64,000 bases of DNA. Origin: DATCYX01 sp963714425. Lineage in GTDB: Bacteria; Chloroflexota; Anaerolineae; Anaerolineales; UBA4823. The position numbers and the translations under genes are program-made. Of this stretch, positions 50,681 to 59,306 are shown piece by piece. The notes beneath the pieces were generated by a model. The model had not been told where the DNA came from. It saw nothing but the letters and a program-made list of their open reading frames with translations, and did no database searches. Each line of letters opens with the position of its first letter. The stretch's first letter is position 1. The stretch is from NCBI GenBank assembly GCA_963714425.1, contig CAVQOI010000012.1, positions 71,510 to 135,509 of the forward strand, read 5' to 3'.

Positions 50681-51409
50681 CTACCGCCGGACATTTGTAG
50701 CGTTGTTCGAACTACGGGATTGCATAGACACCGGGTGATAAGTTGGTTCGGGTCGCGAGTACACTCGTTCATTCGTATTCGGCTTGGGTGCAGGCGAGAA
50801 CGACTGCTGCGCTTGTTGGGCGCGGATTGCAGGTGTAATCTGCTTGGCGCTTGATCCTCGCATCGAGAAAGTTGACCGGCGCTGCAGGCGCTTGTCAGAC
50901 TGGCTGAACAACCGGTCACCAGCGACAGAGAAGGTGCCGATGATCAACACCCGGATCAGCCACACCATTACTGCTACAAATATTGGGACTACTTTGAGCA
51001 GCATGTCTCGAGCGATGACTTCATTTCCCAGGGATACATGCTGGAGCAAAGCGATAGAGACACCCCACCAGGTGAGCATTGCATTCATGGTTGCCGCTAA
51101 TAACCAGGCACCAAACAGATACCAGATCTCAGTTGGCTCATCGTCTCCCACTTCGGGGGTGAATAAGCGGGCGATGCCAGCAAAGTCGATACCGCAGAAT
51201 GCAATCGCCAAAATCGTCGCCCAGCGCAGGCCCATAAATTCAAGGTCGCCGAGCAGATCAGACATTGCGAAATCTGTCGTGCTGTAGTTGAATATCTCAA
51301 ATGCCAGCAGAGCAGCAATGATGATCGCTCCAAATGCGAGACCGCGCTGCAGGCGGACCCTGTGAACCAGGTTGGAAAAACTTTGATTTCGTGCAATTGC
51401 TGAGTTCAT
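50681..51409 (-). CDS. Membrane protein of unknown function
   Basis: A 242-residue protein with four predicted membrane helices in residues about 25-180 (LAFGAIIIAALLAFEIF; WATILAIAFCGIDFAGIARLF; YLFGAWLLAATMNAMLTWWGVSIALL; VVPIFVAVMVWLIRVLIIGTF). A basic, Gln/Ser/Pro-rich cytoplasmic tail follows. No family is recognised. The ATG at 51409 follows GGAGG by 5 bases. It is transcribed from a promoter holding a palindromic box almost identical to that of the lytic transglycosylase gene 6.7 kb away. Confidence 0.7.
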   Translation of the reverse strand: MNSAIARNQSFSNLVHRVRLQRGLAFGAIIIAALLAFEIFNYSTTDFAMSDLLGDLEFMGLRWATILAIAFCGIDFAGIARLFTPEVGDDEPTEIWYLFGAWLLAATMNAMLTWWGVSIALLQHVSLGNEVIARDMLLKVVPIFVAVMVWLIRVLIIGTFSVAGDRLFSQSDKRLQRRSTFSMRGSSAKQITPAIRAQQAQQSFSPAPKPNTNERVYSRPEPTYHPVSMQSRSSNNATNVRR

Positions 51410-51494
51410 GTCAACCTCCGCTCCATTGTTTGTCAATCTGTCTTTCTATCACTCGGTTGAGTGACCTGCTTGTCCATCAGGCAGGTTTGGATAT

Positions 51495-51523
51495 AATATA
51501 GAACATTAGTTCTAATTTGTCAA
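51495..51523 (-). promoter_or_regulatory. Sigma-70 promoter with GAAC-N4-GTTC operator-like box
   Basis: On the minus strand TTGACA (51523-51518) and TATATT (51500-51495) are 17 bp apart. The spacer holds the palindrome AGAACTAATGTTCT (51513-51500), which fits the Gram-positive LexA/DinR pattern GAAC-N4-GTTC. The CTTGACAAATTAGAAC part is identical to that at 58227. Confidence 0.7.
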
Positions 51524-51665
51524 GAGGCAATTTATCGGTTTTTTCCACCGAGTGACGCCACATCCTTAAAATATAAATTACAATAACGTTACGACTCTCG
51601 AATATCCCTTTAGATATTACGGTCCGAGCACGAGAAGAATAAATCATATCTCTGGAGGTTTTCAC

Positions 51666-52160
51666 ATGCTATCCAAAGCCATGCAAGAAGCGATTAACGA
51701 ACAAATAAAGAACGAAATCTATTCTGCTTATCTCTACCTCTCAATGAGCGCATACTTCGAAGCCAACAACCTACCCGGGTTCGCCCACTGGATGAGACAC
51801 CAGTATGAAGAGGAAATGAGCCACGCGCTGCGGTTATTCGATCATATTAATGAACGTGGTGGTCGCGTTACGCTGCTCGCTATCCCCCAACCGAAAGCCG
51901 AATGGAAGACCACACTAGAAGTCTTCAATCAGGTTCTTGAACACGAACAGCTCGTGACATCCATGATCCACAAGCTCTATGAGACCGCTCTGGTGGAAAA
52001 AGATTATCCCGCTCAGGTCATGCTCACCTGGTTCATCGAGGAGCAGGTCGAGGAAGAAAAGAGTGCCGGCGAGATCGTCGAACAGCTCAAGATGATCGAG
52101 GCTCATGGCACTGCGGTGTTGATGCTCGACCATCGTTTAGCCAATCGCGGCGGAGAATAG
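51666..52160 (+). CDS. Ferritin
   Basis: A 164-residue bacterial non-haem ferritin that stores iron as ferric mineral. The four-helix bundle has the ferroxidase residues: E in INEQIKNEIYSAYLYLSMSAYFE, ExxH in EEEMSHALRLF, and later WFIEEQVEEEKSAGEIVEQL. TGGAGG lies before the ATG. Upstream, AATATC (51601-51606) and GATATT (51613-51618) form an inverted pair that could be an operator. The 229-bp divergent spacer also holds the promoter of the membrane protein gene. Confidence 0.95.
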   Translation: MLSKAMQEAINEQIKNEIYSAYLYLSMSAYFEANNLPGFAHWMRHQYEEEMSHALRLFDHINERGGRVTLLAIPQPKAEWKTTLEVFNQVLEHEQLVTSMIHKLYETALVEKDYPAQVMLTWFIEEQVEEEKSAGEIVEQLKMIEAHGTAVLMLDHRLANRGGE

Positions 52161-52193
52161 TCCCTAACTCATACTCTTAGTGCGTTAATATCT

Positions 52194-52241
52194 CCATCCT
52201 GGGGATGCCTTCCATCGCATTCACTCATATCCCCAGGATGG
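52194..52241. terminator. Hairpin after ferritin gene
   Basis: CCATCCTGGGGA (52194-52205) pairs perfectly with TCCCCAGGATGG (52230-52241) across a 24-nt loop. No T-run follows. Confidence 0.55.
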
Positions 52242-52290
52242 TCTAAAGAATAATTTGAGTAGCTGGTGGTAACACGGACGGAGGCGCAAG

Positions 52291-53133
52291 ATGAAATACC
52301 GCACCATCACCCCAGAATTACGCGTCCCAATGCTTGCCTACGGGACCTGGAGGCTGGGAGGCATTCGCCACCCGGATACATCGCAGGATTCACAGCACAT
52401 CGAAATCCTTCAAAAAGCGATCGAAATGGGCTATACGCACATTGATACGGCTGAGATGTACGGCGGAGGGCATACAGAAAAGCTGGTGGGTATTTCAATT
52501 CAGGATTTTCAGCGCCAACAACTACAAATATGCACGAAAGTCTGGCACACCAACCTGAGATATCACGATGTGCTTCGGGCTTTCGAGGACAGTCTTAAGC
52601 GTTTGAAAACGGATTATATCGATTTCTACGCCATCCATTTGCCTTCCGCACATATACCGCTGGCTGAAACTTTCCGGGCGTTGAATGAGCTCGTAGACCA
52701 GGATCTCGTCCGTAATTTGGCTGTCAGCAACTTCACCGTCGACCAGCTCAAGCTGGCGGAGAAATACGCAAAAACTCCCATCGTCATTGCGCAAGCCCCG
52801 TGCAGCCTGTACAATCGCAAGTTCATTATCGGGGGATTGGTCAGCTACTGCCAGGAAAGCGGAAAGCTCATGGGTTCATACTCACCCTTCGAGCACGGCA
52901 CACTCTTCGACCATCCCGCGCTGCATGAGATCGCTGGAAAGCATGGCGCCAGCCCTGCCCAGGTCGCATTGGCATGGATTCTGGAGCATGCATCCACGAT
53001 GGTCTATCTAACTTCTTCCAACGAAAAGCACCTGCGGGATAACCTGCAGGCGCTTGACCTTAAGCTGACCCCCAAGGATATGGAGAAATTGGACGGACTG
53101 GATATGCCTGAAGAGCGGCTCTGGCCGGAATAG
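52291..53133 (+). CDS. Aldo/keto reductase
   Basis: A 280-residue NAD(P)H-dependent oxidoreductase with TIM-barrel fold. The catalytic tetrad can be placed: Asp and Tyr in DTAEMYGGGHTE (about residues 51-62), Lys in ICTKVWHTN, and His in DFYAIHLPS. The C-terminal cofactor region contains SSNEKHLRDNLQAL. GGAGG lies before the ATG. The substrate is unknown; short aldehydes or ketones are usual. Confidence 0.93.
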   Translation: MKYRTITPELRVPMLAYGTWRLGGIRHPDTSQDSQHIEILQKAIEMGYTHIDTAEMYGGGHTEKLVGISIQDFQRQQLQICTKVWHTNLRYHDVLRAFEDSLKRLKTDYIDFYAIHLPSAHIPLAETFRALNELVDQDLVRNLAVSNFTVDQLKLAEKYAKTPIVIAQAPCSLYNRKFIIGGLVSYCQESGKLMGSYSPFEHGTLFDHPALHEIAGKHGASPAQVALAWILEHASTMVYLTSSNEKHLRDNLQALDLKLTPKDMEKLDGLDMPEERLWPE

Positions 53134-53161
53134 AGCCTACACTTTAATCATTAAGGCTTAT

Positions 53162-54421
53162 TCACGACCGGATGGTGTAATCCCCAATAATCACCCATTT
53201 GTAGGTGGTCAATTCGCGCAATCCCATCGGTCCACGGGCGTGCAGCCTTTGCGTCGACACGGCAACTTCTGCCCCAAGTCCGAGCTGGGCACCATCGGTG
53301 AAGCGTGTGCTTGCGTTGATATACACCGCGGCTGAATCGACCTCAGAGACGAAATGGTCGGCGTTGTTTTTATCTTGGGTCAGGATGCCATCCGAATGCC
53401 CGGTGCTGTGCGCTTCGATATGCTGGATGGCTTCATCCAGCCCTTGCACGACTTTCAACCCTAATACCAACGACAGCCACTCAGTATCGAAATCATCCTG
53501 CCCCGCCAGACGCACACTGGCATGCGCCTGTGCAGCCAGAAATGCTTGCGCAGTTGCATGCGCACGAAAGCTGACACCATCCTTCGACAACCCTTCCACC
53601 AGCATGGGCAAGAATCGCCCGGCCACACCTTGATGTACCAGCACAGTGTCCAGGGCATTGCACACTGAGGGGCGCTGGATCTTGGCATTGCGCACCACCT
53701 CCAGGCTCGCCTCAAGGTCGGCACTCTCATCCACAAACAGGTGGCAGATACCAATGCCGCCCGTGATCACGGGGATGCGGCTGTTCTCCCGGCAGAACTC
53801 ATGTAATTTTGCGCCGCCGCGCGGGATGATCATATCGACGTAATCATGCATCTGCAGCAGCTCGTAGACCCGCTCCCGGTCGACGTCATCCACAAACTGG
53901 ATGGCGCCGGTTGGCAGCCCGCTCTTCTCGAGGGCTTGCTGGATAAGGGCAACCAGGGTGCGGTTGGAGTTCAGCGTCTCGCTCCCACCGCGCAGGATGG
54001 CTACGTTGCCGGTCTTGATTGCCAGGCCAGCCACATCCAGGGTCACATTGGGGCGCGCCTCGTAAATCACCCCCAAAACTCCTAACGGGACACGCTGGCG
54101 GCGGGCGCGCAGCCCGCTGGGTAGAGTCAATTCATCGAAGATCTCCCCCACAGGATCGGGCATGGCGGCGACCGACCGAAGGTCGTCGCTGATCGCAATC
54201 AAGCGAGCATCGTTCAAGGTCAAGCGGTCGATCAAGGCTGGCGTGAGTCCAGCACTCAGGCCGGCCTCAATATCTTTGTGATTCTCAGACAGGATTGATT
54301 GGCGGCGTTCGGACAGGTTATCCGCCAGGCAGAGCAGTACCGCGTTTCTCTGTTCCGTCGAGGCACGCGATAAAACTCGCGAAGCGCGGCGGGCAATCTT
54401 TCCCATTTCAAACATATTCAT
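53162..54421 (-). CDS. proA: Glutamate-5-semialdehyde dehydrogenase (gamma-glutamyl phosphate reductase)
   Basis: Second enzyme of proline synthesis; reduces gamma-glutamyl phosphate with NADPH. The 419 residues have RQRVPLGVLGVIYEARPNVT, AILRGGSETLNSN, the catalytic Cys region IQRPSVCNALDTVLVH, and end in ELTTYKWVIIGDYTIR. All are typical of ProA. Its ATG overlaps the proB stop by 4 bp, so the pair is coupled, allowing the unstable intermediate to be passed on. Confidence 0.97.
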   Translation of the reverse strand: MNMFEMGKIARRASRVLSRASTEQRNAVLLCLADNLSERRQSILSENHKDIEAGLSAGLTPALIDRLTLNDARLIAISDDLRSVAAMPDPVGEIFDELTLPSGLRARRQRVPLGVLGVIYEARPNVTLDVAGLAIKTGNVAILRGGSETLNSNRTLVALIQQALEKSGLPTGAIQFVDDVDRERVYELLQMHDYVDMIIPRGGAKLHEFCRENSRIPVITGGIGICHLFVDESADLEASLEVVRNAKIQRPSVCNALDTVLVHQGVAGRFLPMLVEGLSKDGVSFRAHATAQAFLAAQAHASVRLAGQDDFDTEWLSLVLGLKVVQGLDEAIQHIEAHSTGHSDGILTQDKNNADHFVSEVDSAAVYINASTRFTDGAQLGLGAEVAVSTQRLHARGPMGLRELTTYKWVIIGDYTIRS

Positions 54422-55524
54422 AATAGCACCAGATTATTGCGATGGATCACTTCTTCCCCGTAGGCATAACCGAGGATGCCCGCGATATCACTGGAGTGCC
54501 GACCGCGGATACGTTTCAGCTCGGCGGCTGCGTAATTCACCAGTCCACGCGCAATCTCATGCCCTGACTGGTCCAGCACCTGGACTGCATCGCCGCGCTC
54601 GAAGCTGCCTTCCACGCTGGCAACTCCCACCGGTAGCAGGCTGCCACCCTCGCGCAGGGCGGAGGCGGCGCCATCATCGACCCCCAAACGGTCGCTCTGC
54701 CGACCGCCGGCAATGATATAGCGCTTGCGGCTCTCCAGGGACGTCTCCACAGGCTGGAAGAGCGTGCCAAGAGCTTCCCCCTCCACCAGGCGCAGGAGCA
54801 CGTTGGTATCACCGCCGCGAGCGATGATGACGGACGCGCCGGAGCGCCGCGCCAGGTCCGCTGCCTGAAGCTTGGTGACCATGCCGCCGGTGCCCAATTG
54901 CCCCGCTGCCCCACCAGCTGCCTGCCATAACGCCTCAGGGATCTCGGGACCGCTGATTCCAGCGACCAGCTGCGCAGATGGATCCTTGCGCGGGTCAGCA
55001 GTGAATAACCCGGGCTGGTCGGTGAGCATTACCAGCAGGTCGGCCTCGATCAGGTTTGCAACCAGCGCCGAGAGATTATCGTTATCCCCCAAACGGATCT
55101 CCTCCGTGGCGACGGTGTCGTTCTCATTGATTATCGGGATAACGCGCTGAGCCAGCAGCGCTGCCAGGGTGTTGCGGGCATTCAGGTAGCCGCGCCGCTC
55201 GCCCAAATCTGATCGCGTCAGCAGCACCTGCCCAACGGTGATTTCATAAAGTCTGAAGAGCTGCTCGTAGAGCGCCATCAGGCGCGGCTGGCCTACAGCA
55301 GCCAGCATTTGCTTGGTTGGGATCTCTTTTGGCAGCTGAGGGAAATTCAGCCACTCACGCCCAGCAGCGATTGCCCCGGAGGTGACCAGCAGGATATCCC
55401 GCCCGCCGTTGTGTAGATCGGCAAGCTGCCTGACCAGCTCGATGATGCGTGGTGGGGACAGGTGCTGGGTCCCAGCGGTGAGCGTGGAGGTGCCTAATTT
55501 GACGACTATGCGTTGCGAATTCAT
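54418..55524 (-). CDS. proB: Glutamate 5-kinase
   Basis: First and feedback-controlled enzyme of proline synthesis. The 368 residues have the amino-acid kinase fold (VVKLGTSTLT, LLVTSGAIAAGREWL, NENDTVATEEIRLGDNDNLSALVA, LLVMLTDQPGLFTADPR, GTGGMVTKLQAADLARRSG). A C-terminal PUA domain (about 280-365) is present, as in most ProB. A TATAAT on the minus strand (55574-55569) about 45 bp before the ATG is a likely -10 box. Confidence 0.97.
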   Translation of the reverse strand: MNSQRIVVKLGTSTLTAGTQHLSPPRIIELVRQLADLHNGGRDILLVTSGAIAAGREWLNFPQLPKEIPTKQMLAAVGQPRLMALYEQLFRLYEITVGQVLLTRSDLGERRGYLNARNTLAALLAQRVIPIINENDTVATEEIRLGDNDNLSALVANLIEADLLVMLTDQPGLFTADPRKDPSAQLVAGISGPEIPEALWQAAGGAAGQLGTGGMVTKLQAADLARRSGASVIIARGGDTNVLLRLVEGEALGTLFQPVETSLESRKRYIIAGGRQSDRLGVDDGAASALREGGSLLPVGVASVEGSFERGDAVQVLDQSGHEIARGLVNYAAAELKRIRGRHSSDIAGILGYAYGEEVIHRNNLVLL

Positions 55525-55757
55525 AACCGGTTTACAGAAATTTCACCCTACTCTATCTGAATTCGGTTATTATACTATGTGGGCAAACCATTCTAAGAGG
55601 GTCTCTCGTTATTGGGCAGGATCATGCGTTTTTTTACGCGAATGTCGCATACGAGCGAACAGCGCGAATACTTATCCAGAGGACACAGCCGTTTTCCACC
55701 GCCGGAGTCCTCGATAAAAATCAATATGGAATTTGTGTTTACAGGTCAGGGTCATAA

Positions 55758-56729
55758 ATGAATGATGTATTGATTGTAGCTACAAGCGATGGATTAGCAG
55801 TCTGCGACCTCGATAGAATTGGTTGGCGCGAGGCGCACCGCAGCCTGAATGGGCGAAATATCACCAGCGTTGTCGCCCACCAGGGGGTGATTCTGGCTGG
55901 TACGCGCCAGGGCATCCTGCGTTCGGACGATCTTGGGCAATCCTGGCAGGAGGTAAACCAGGGACTGACCACGCCCCACGTGCGCTGGCTGGCACATCAC
56001 CCCGATCGGTCCGACCTGCAATTCGCCGGAACCGAGCCAGCGGGTATCTACGTGTCCCACGATGGCGGCGGTACCTGGCGCCCGTGCCCTGAAGTATCAG
56101 CCCTGCGAGATGAGCGAGGCTGGTCGCTGCCCTACTCGCCCGAAGCCGGCTGCGTGCGCGGCCTGGCATTCAACGGGCAACGCGCCTTTGCTGCGGTCGA
56201 GGTGGGCGGCGTGCTCATCTCGGACGACCGCGGAGAGACCTGGCAGCTGGCAAAAGGCAGCCAGTTCCGAGCCAGCTTCCCGCCGCCTGGATCGGTGCAT
56301 CCCGACGTACACTCGCTGGAAGTGCATCCGTCTTCACCCGATCTGGTGTACGCCCCCACCGGCGGCGGCTTTTACCGCTCATTGGATGGCGGGAACACCT
56401 GGGAGCTGCGCTATCGCTGCTACTGCCGCGCCGTTTGGGTAGACCCGAACGACCCGGACCACCTAATCCTTGGTCCCGCAGATGGCGTAGATTATAACGG
56501 GCGTATCGAAGCCAGCCTGGATGGCGGGCGCACCTGGCAGCCTGCTTCCACCGGACTGTCCCTCCCATGGGGACAGCACATGGTGGAGCGCTTCGCTCAG
56601 GTGGGGAAAACACTTCTGGCGGTGCTCTCAAATGGGCAATTGCTTGCAGCCTCAGTTGAGAGTCTGGAGTGGGAGCACATCCTCAGACAGGCTGGGCAGG
56701 TCAATGCAGTCACCAGTATGGCTGCCTGA
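55758..56729 (+). CDS. BNR/Ycf48-like beta-propeller protein
   Basis: A 323-residue protein without a signal peptide. Repeated BNR/Asp-box motifs (S-x-D-x-G-x-(T/S)-W) are clear: RSDDLGQSWQEV, VSHDGGGTWRPC, ISDDRGETWQLA, RSLDGGNTWELR and ASLDGGRTWQPA. That gives a five- to seven-bladed propeller like sialidase/Ycf48 folds. No catalytic residues of a sialidase are identifiable, so a binding or unknown role is more likely. An SDR gene follows by 29 bp. Confidence 0.82.
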   Translation: MNDVLIVATSDGLAVCDLDRIGWREAHRSLNGRNITSVVAHQGVILAGTRQGILRSDDLGQSWQEVNQGLTTPHVRWLAHHPDRSDLQFAGTEPAGIYVSHDGGGTWRPCPEVSALRDERGWSLPYSPEAGCVRGLAFNGQRAFAAVEVGGVLISDDRGETWQLAKGSQFRASFPPPGSVHPDVHSLEVHPSSPDLVYAPTGGGFYRSLDGGNTWELRYRCYCRAVWVDPNDPDHLILGPADGVDYNGRIEASLDGGRTWQPASTGLSLPWGQHMVERFAQVGKTLLAVLSNGQLLAASVESLEWEHILRQAGQVNAVTSMAA

Positions 56730-56758
56730 GCTCAAATAAAACGGAGGCTGATTACACA

Positions 56759-57484
56759 ATGAAACCCTTAGAAGGTAAAGTCGCGATGATCACTGGCGGC
56801 GGCACGGGGATAGGAAGGGGCATCGCCCTGGCGCTGGCGGATGAGGGCGTCAAAGTGGTCGTGTGCGGGCGGCGCAAGGACCGCCTGGATGAGACGTTGG
56901 AGATGGTGTGGGGTCGAGGAGGAGGCGCCCACGCTGTTCAGGCGGACGTATCCAGCGAAGCGGATGTCAAACGCCTGGTGCAGGAGACGCTGGAGGTTTA
57001 CGGGCGCATCGATATCCTGGTCAACAACGCGGCGGTCTCGGATGGCGCTTCAGCTCACCAGCTTGAGTCTTCCACCTGGGACAGGGTCTTCGCCACCAAT
57101 CTGCGGGGGGTTTTCCTGTGCACGCGTCACGTGCTGCCCCACATGCGCAGCCAGCGCAGCGGGCATATCCTCAATATCAGCTCGGAATCGGGTCTGGAGT
57201 ACTATGCCGGCGATGTCGCCTACGGGACATCCAAGCACGCCCTGAATGCCTTCGGCGAATTCGTGCAGCGTGAAAACCAGGAGCTTAATATTCGCGTCAA
57301 CACCATCTGCCCGGGCATGGTGGTCACCGAAATGTCCGAAAACGAGCCAGGCCTGGACCACGCCAAATGCCTGTACCCGCAGGATATCGCCGACCTGGCG
57401 ATCTGGCTGCTCACCCGCCGGGAGAACATCAAGATCGGCACGCCAATACTGATCCAGACCATGCTGAATCCGTGGGAGAGTTGA
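56759..57484 (+). CDS. Short-chain dehydrogenase/reductase
   Basis: A 241-residue NAD(P)-dependent oxidoreductase with Rossmann fold. The cofactor loop is TGGGTGIGRG (about residues 13-22), the NNAA motif is ILVNNAAVSDG, the catalytic Ser lies in NISSESGLEYYAG and the YxxxK pair in AYGTSKHAL. The ATG at 56759 follows GGAGG; a GTG frame back to 56669 overlaps the previous gene and is not family-like. Basic residues CGRRKD after the second strand favour NADP(H). The substrate is unknown. Confidence 0.93.
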   Translation: MKPLEGKVAMITGGGTGIGRGIALALADEGVKVVVCGRRKDRLDETLEMVWGRGGGAHAVQADVSSEADVKRLVQETLEVYGRIDILVNNAAVSDGASAHQLESSTWDRVFATNLRGVFLCTRHVLPHMRSQRSGHILNISSESGLEYYAGDVAYGTSKHALNAFGEFVQRENQELNIRVNTICPGMVVTEMSENEPGLDHAKCLYPQDIADLAIWLLTRRENIKIGTPILIQTMLNPWES

Positions 57485-57525
57485 GTTCCCCATCCCCCCT
57501 AACCCTCCCTATCAAATGGAGGATA

Positions 57526-57546
57526 GTGGGCGGCTTCGCCGCCTAC
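57526..57546. terminator. Convergent hairpin between SDR and transglycosylase genes
   Basis: GTGGGCGGC (57526-57534) pairs with GCCGCCTAC (57538-57546) around TTC, with one G-U pair. It overlaps the last codon of the minus-strand gene. Confidence 0.5.
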
Positions 57547-58160
57547 ATCTCCATAACTTTACTCGGGCATATTGTCCGCCCTGTTGGATAGAGCGCCAGC
57601 ACCTTATCCGCATAGGAGTAGCCGCGATCCATCGGGCCGTAAGCTTTCAAAGCATCGCGAATGTTTCCATGTCTCTGGAAAAGTCCAGCCAACATGCGCG
57701 TGCCGTATCCAACATTGAAGGCGGGATCGCGGAGCTGTTCGCTCGAAGGCCGTTTTGCGAAGCATGGCCCGTTGACACACATAAACTCGGCAGCAAGCCC
57801 GTCGCGCGGCATAACCTGCATCAGCCCGACAGCTCCGCTGCGTGAATATGCGAGTGGATCACCACCGCTCTCCTGCCAGACCACTGCTGCCACCAGGTCG
57901 GGATCCAGCCCATGCTGGCTGGAATATTGCGTGATGAGCGAGCACCACTGGCGCACGCTATCCGGGAACGCATCGCTCACATCGCATTCGCCTGGCTGCG
58001 CAGGGATCTGCTCGAGGATGCCGATCATGGTCTGGGGAGCACCTGCCGCCTCGTGCGCGGCTGCCGGGGAGGCGTCTGTCCAGAACAATGAGGTGAGCAG
58101 GATGACAACCAGATTACCGAGAATAAGACCACGTGTGACCAGCCAGGGACCAAGGCTCAT
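57543..58160 (-). CDS. Lytic transglycosylase (SLT domain)
   Basis: A 205-residue exported muramidase-like protein. A signal peptide or anchor lies at about residues 9-35. The SLT domain (about 75-190) has the catalytic Glu in VVWQESGGDPLAYS, then GAVGLMQVMP, NVGYGTRMLAGL and ALKAYGP. It should cleave peptidoglycan between MurNAc and GlcNAc, for wall remodelling. CAGGAG lies 5 bases before the ATG. Its promoter contains the same 16-bp block as the membrane protein gene at 50681-51409. Confidence 0.93.
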   Translation of the reverse strand: MSLGPWLVTRGLILGNLVVILLTSLFWTDASPAAAHEAAGAPQTMIGILEQIPAQPGECDVSDAFPDSVRQWCSLITQYSSQHGLDPDLVAAVVWQESGGDPLAYSRSGAVGLMQVMPRDGLAAEFMCVNGPCFAKRPSSEQLRDPAFNVGYGTRMLAGLFQRHGNIRDALKAYGPMDRGYSYADKVLALYPTGRTICPSKVMEM

Positions 58161-58198
58161 GAGAACTCCTGAGAGAATGAAAGCTTCTATGCCTCTTT

Positions 58199-58227
58199 AA
58201 AATAGCACGTTTGTTCTAATTTGTCAA
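58199..58227 (-). promoter_or_regulatory. Sigma-70 promoter with imperfect LexA-like box
   Basis: On the minus strand TTGACA (58227-58222) and TATTTT (58204-58199) are 17 bp apart. The spacer has AGAACAAACGTGCT (58217-58204), a one-base-off version of GAAC-N4-GTTC. The first 16 bases are identical to the promoter at 51495-51523. Confidence 0.65.
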
Positions 58228-58424
58228 GTTGTTTTCCCCAACTCTCCACCCCCGACCTAATTTTGACAGGCTTTCCTTCCTCCTGAAGCGAAAAAGGGAG
58301 AGTTGATACTTGTCTATCCTTCGGTACTTTCAGAACGCAAAGAGCAAGTTTCGGGTGGCAATCCTTATCGAAAGTGTCTAAAATGTGGATAGAAAGAGTA
58401 AAATTCAACTACGAGGATAGACCC

Positions 58425-59294
58425 ATGCTAACCCACACAGGATTAGACTACACCCAACTCTCCGACGATTATGGACGCATCGAGCAAGCCATCCAATTCC
58501 TGGAAGACAACTACACTTCCCAGCCCAGCCTAAAAGAGGTGGCAGATAGCGTGCATCTAAGTGAATACCATTTTCAAAGGCTGTTTACTCGCTGGGTAGG
58601 CATCAGCCCCAAGCGCTTCCTGCAATACCTGACTAAGGAACATGCCAAAGCGCTGCTGGCGCGCTCGCAGAATGTACTGGAAGCAGCCTATGAGAGCGGT
58701 CTCTCCAGCCCGGGCAGGCTGCACGATCTATTTGTAGCCACCGAGGCAGTGACTCCCGGCGAGTTCAAGAGTCGCGGTGAGGGGATACCGATCTCCTATG
58801 GATTCCACGCAACCCCCTTCGGCGTATGCCTGCTAGCACTCACCGAGCGGGGGATCTGCGACTTGCTTTTCGTTGAGCAAGGGAGCCACGATCAAACCCT
58901 GAGCCTGCTGCGTAAGCGCTGGATGCGCGCCAACTTAGTCCAGGATGAGGACCGGACAGAGCCTATCGTCAACAGCATCTTTGAGTCGATCAGCAGCGGA
59001 CGCGGTGAACCGATCAGCCTGTACCTTCACGGTACCAATTTCCAAATCAAGGTATGGGAGGCGCTGCTGCGCATCCCTACCGGCAGCTTGGTGACCTACG
59101 CGGATATCGCCTCTCATCTGGGAGCTCCGAAGGCTGCCCGCGCCGTAGGGAATGCCGTTGGAAGCAATCCCATACCCGTGCTCATCCCCTGCCACCGGGT
59201 AATCCGCAAGGCGGGCGACTTTGGCGGATACCGCTGGGGCACCGCACGCAAAAAGGCATTGCTTGGTTGGGAGCTTGCCAATCTGACGTCGTAA
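58425..59294 (+). CDS. AraC-type regulator fused to O6-methylguanine-DNA methyltransferase (Ada-like)
   Basis: A 289-residue DNA-repair protein. Residues about 15-115 are an AraC helix-turn-helix domain (LKEVADSVHLSEYHFQRLF...GISPKRFLQYL). The rest is the Ogt/MGMT domain, with the methyl-acceptor motif IPCHRVI and the GGYRWG segment after it. The Ada N-terminal methyl-phosphotriester zinc domain (four Cys) is missing, so phosphotriester sensing is not expected. The ATG at 58425 follows GAGGAT by 6 bases. It is divergent from the transglycosylase gene, whose promoter carries a LexA-like box. An EamA exporter gene follows by 12 bp. Confidence 0.93.
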   Translation: MLTHTGLDYTQLSDDYGRIEQAIQFLEDNYTSQPSLKEVADSVHLSEYHFQRLFTRWVGISPKRFLQYLTKEHAKALLARSQNVLEAAYESGLSSPGRLHDLFVATEAVTPGEFKSRGEGIPISYGFHATPFGVCLLALTERGICDLLFVEQGSHDQTLSLLRKRWMRANLVQDEDRTEPIVNSIFESISSGRGEPISLYLHGTNFQIKVWEALLRIPTGSLVTYADIASHLGAPKAARAVGNAVGSNPIPVLIPCHRVIRKAGDFGGYRWGTARKKALLGWELANLTS

Positions 59295-59306
59295 AAGGAA
59301 CAATCC

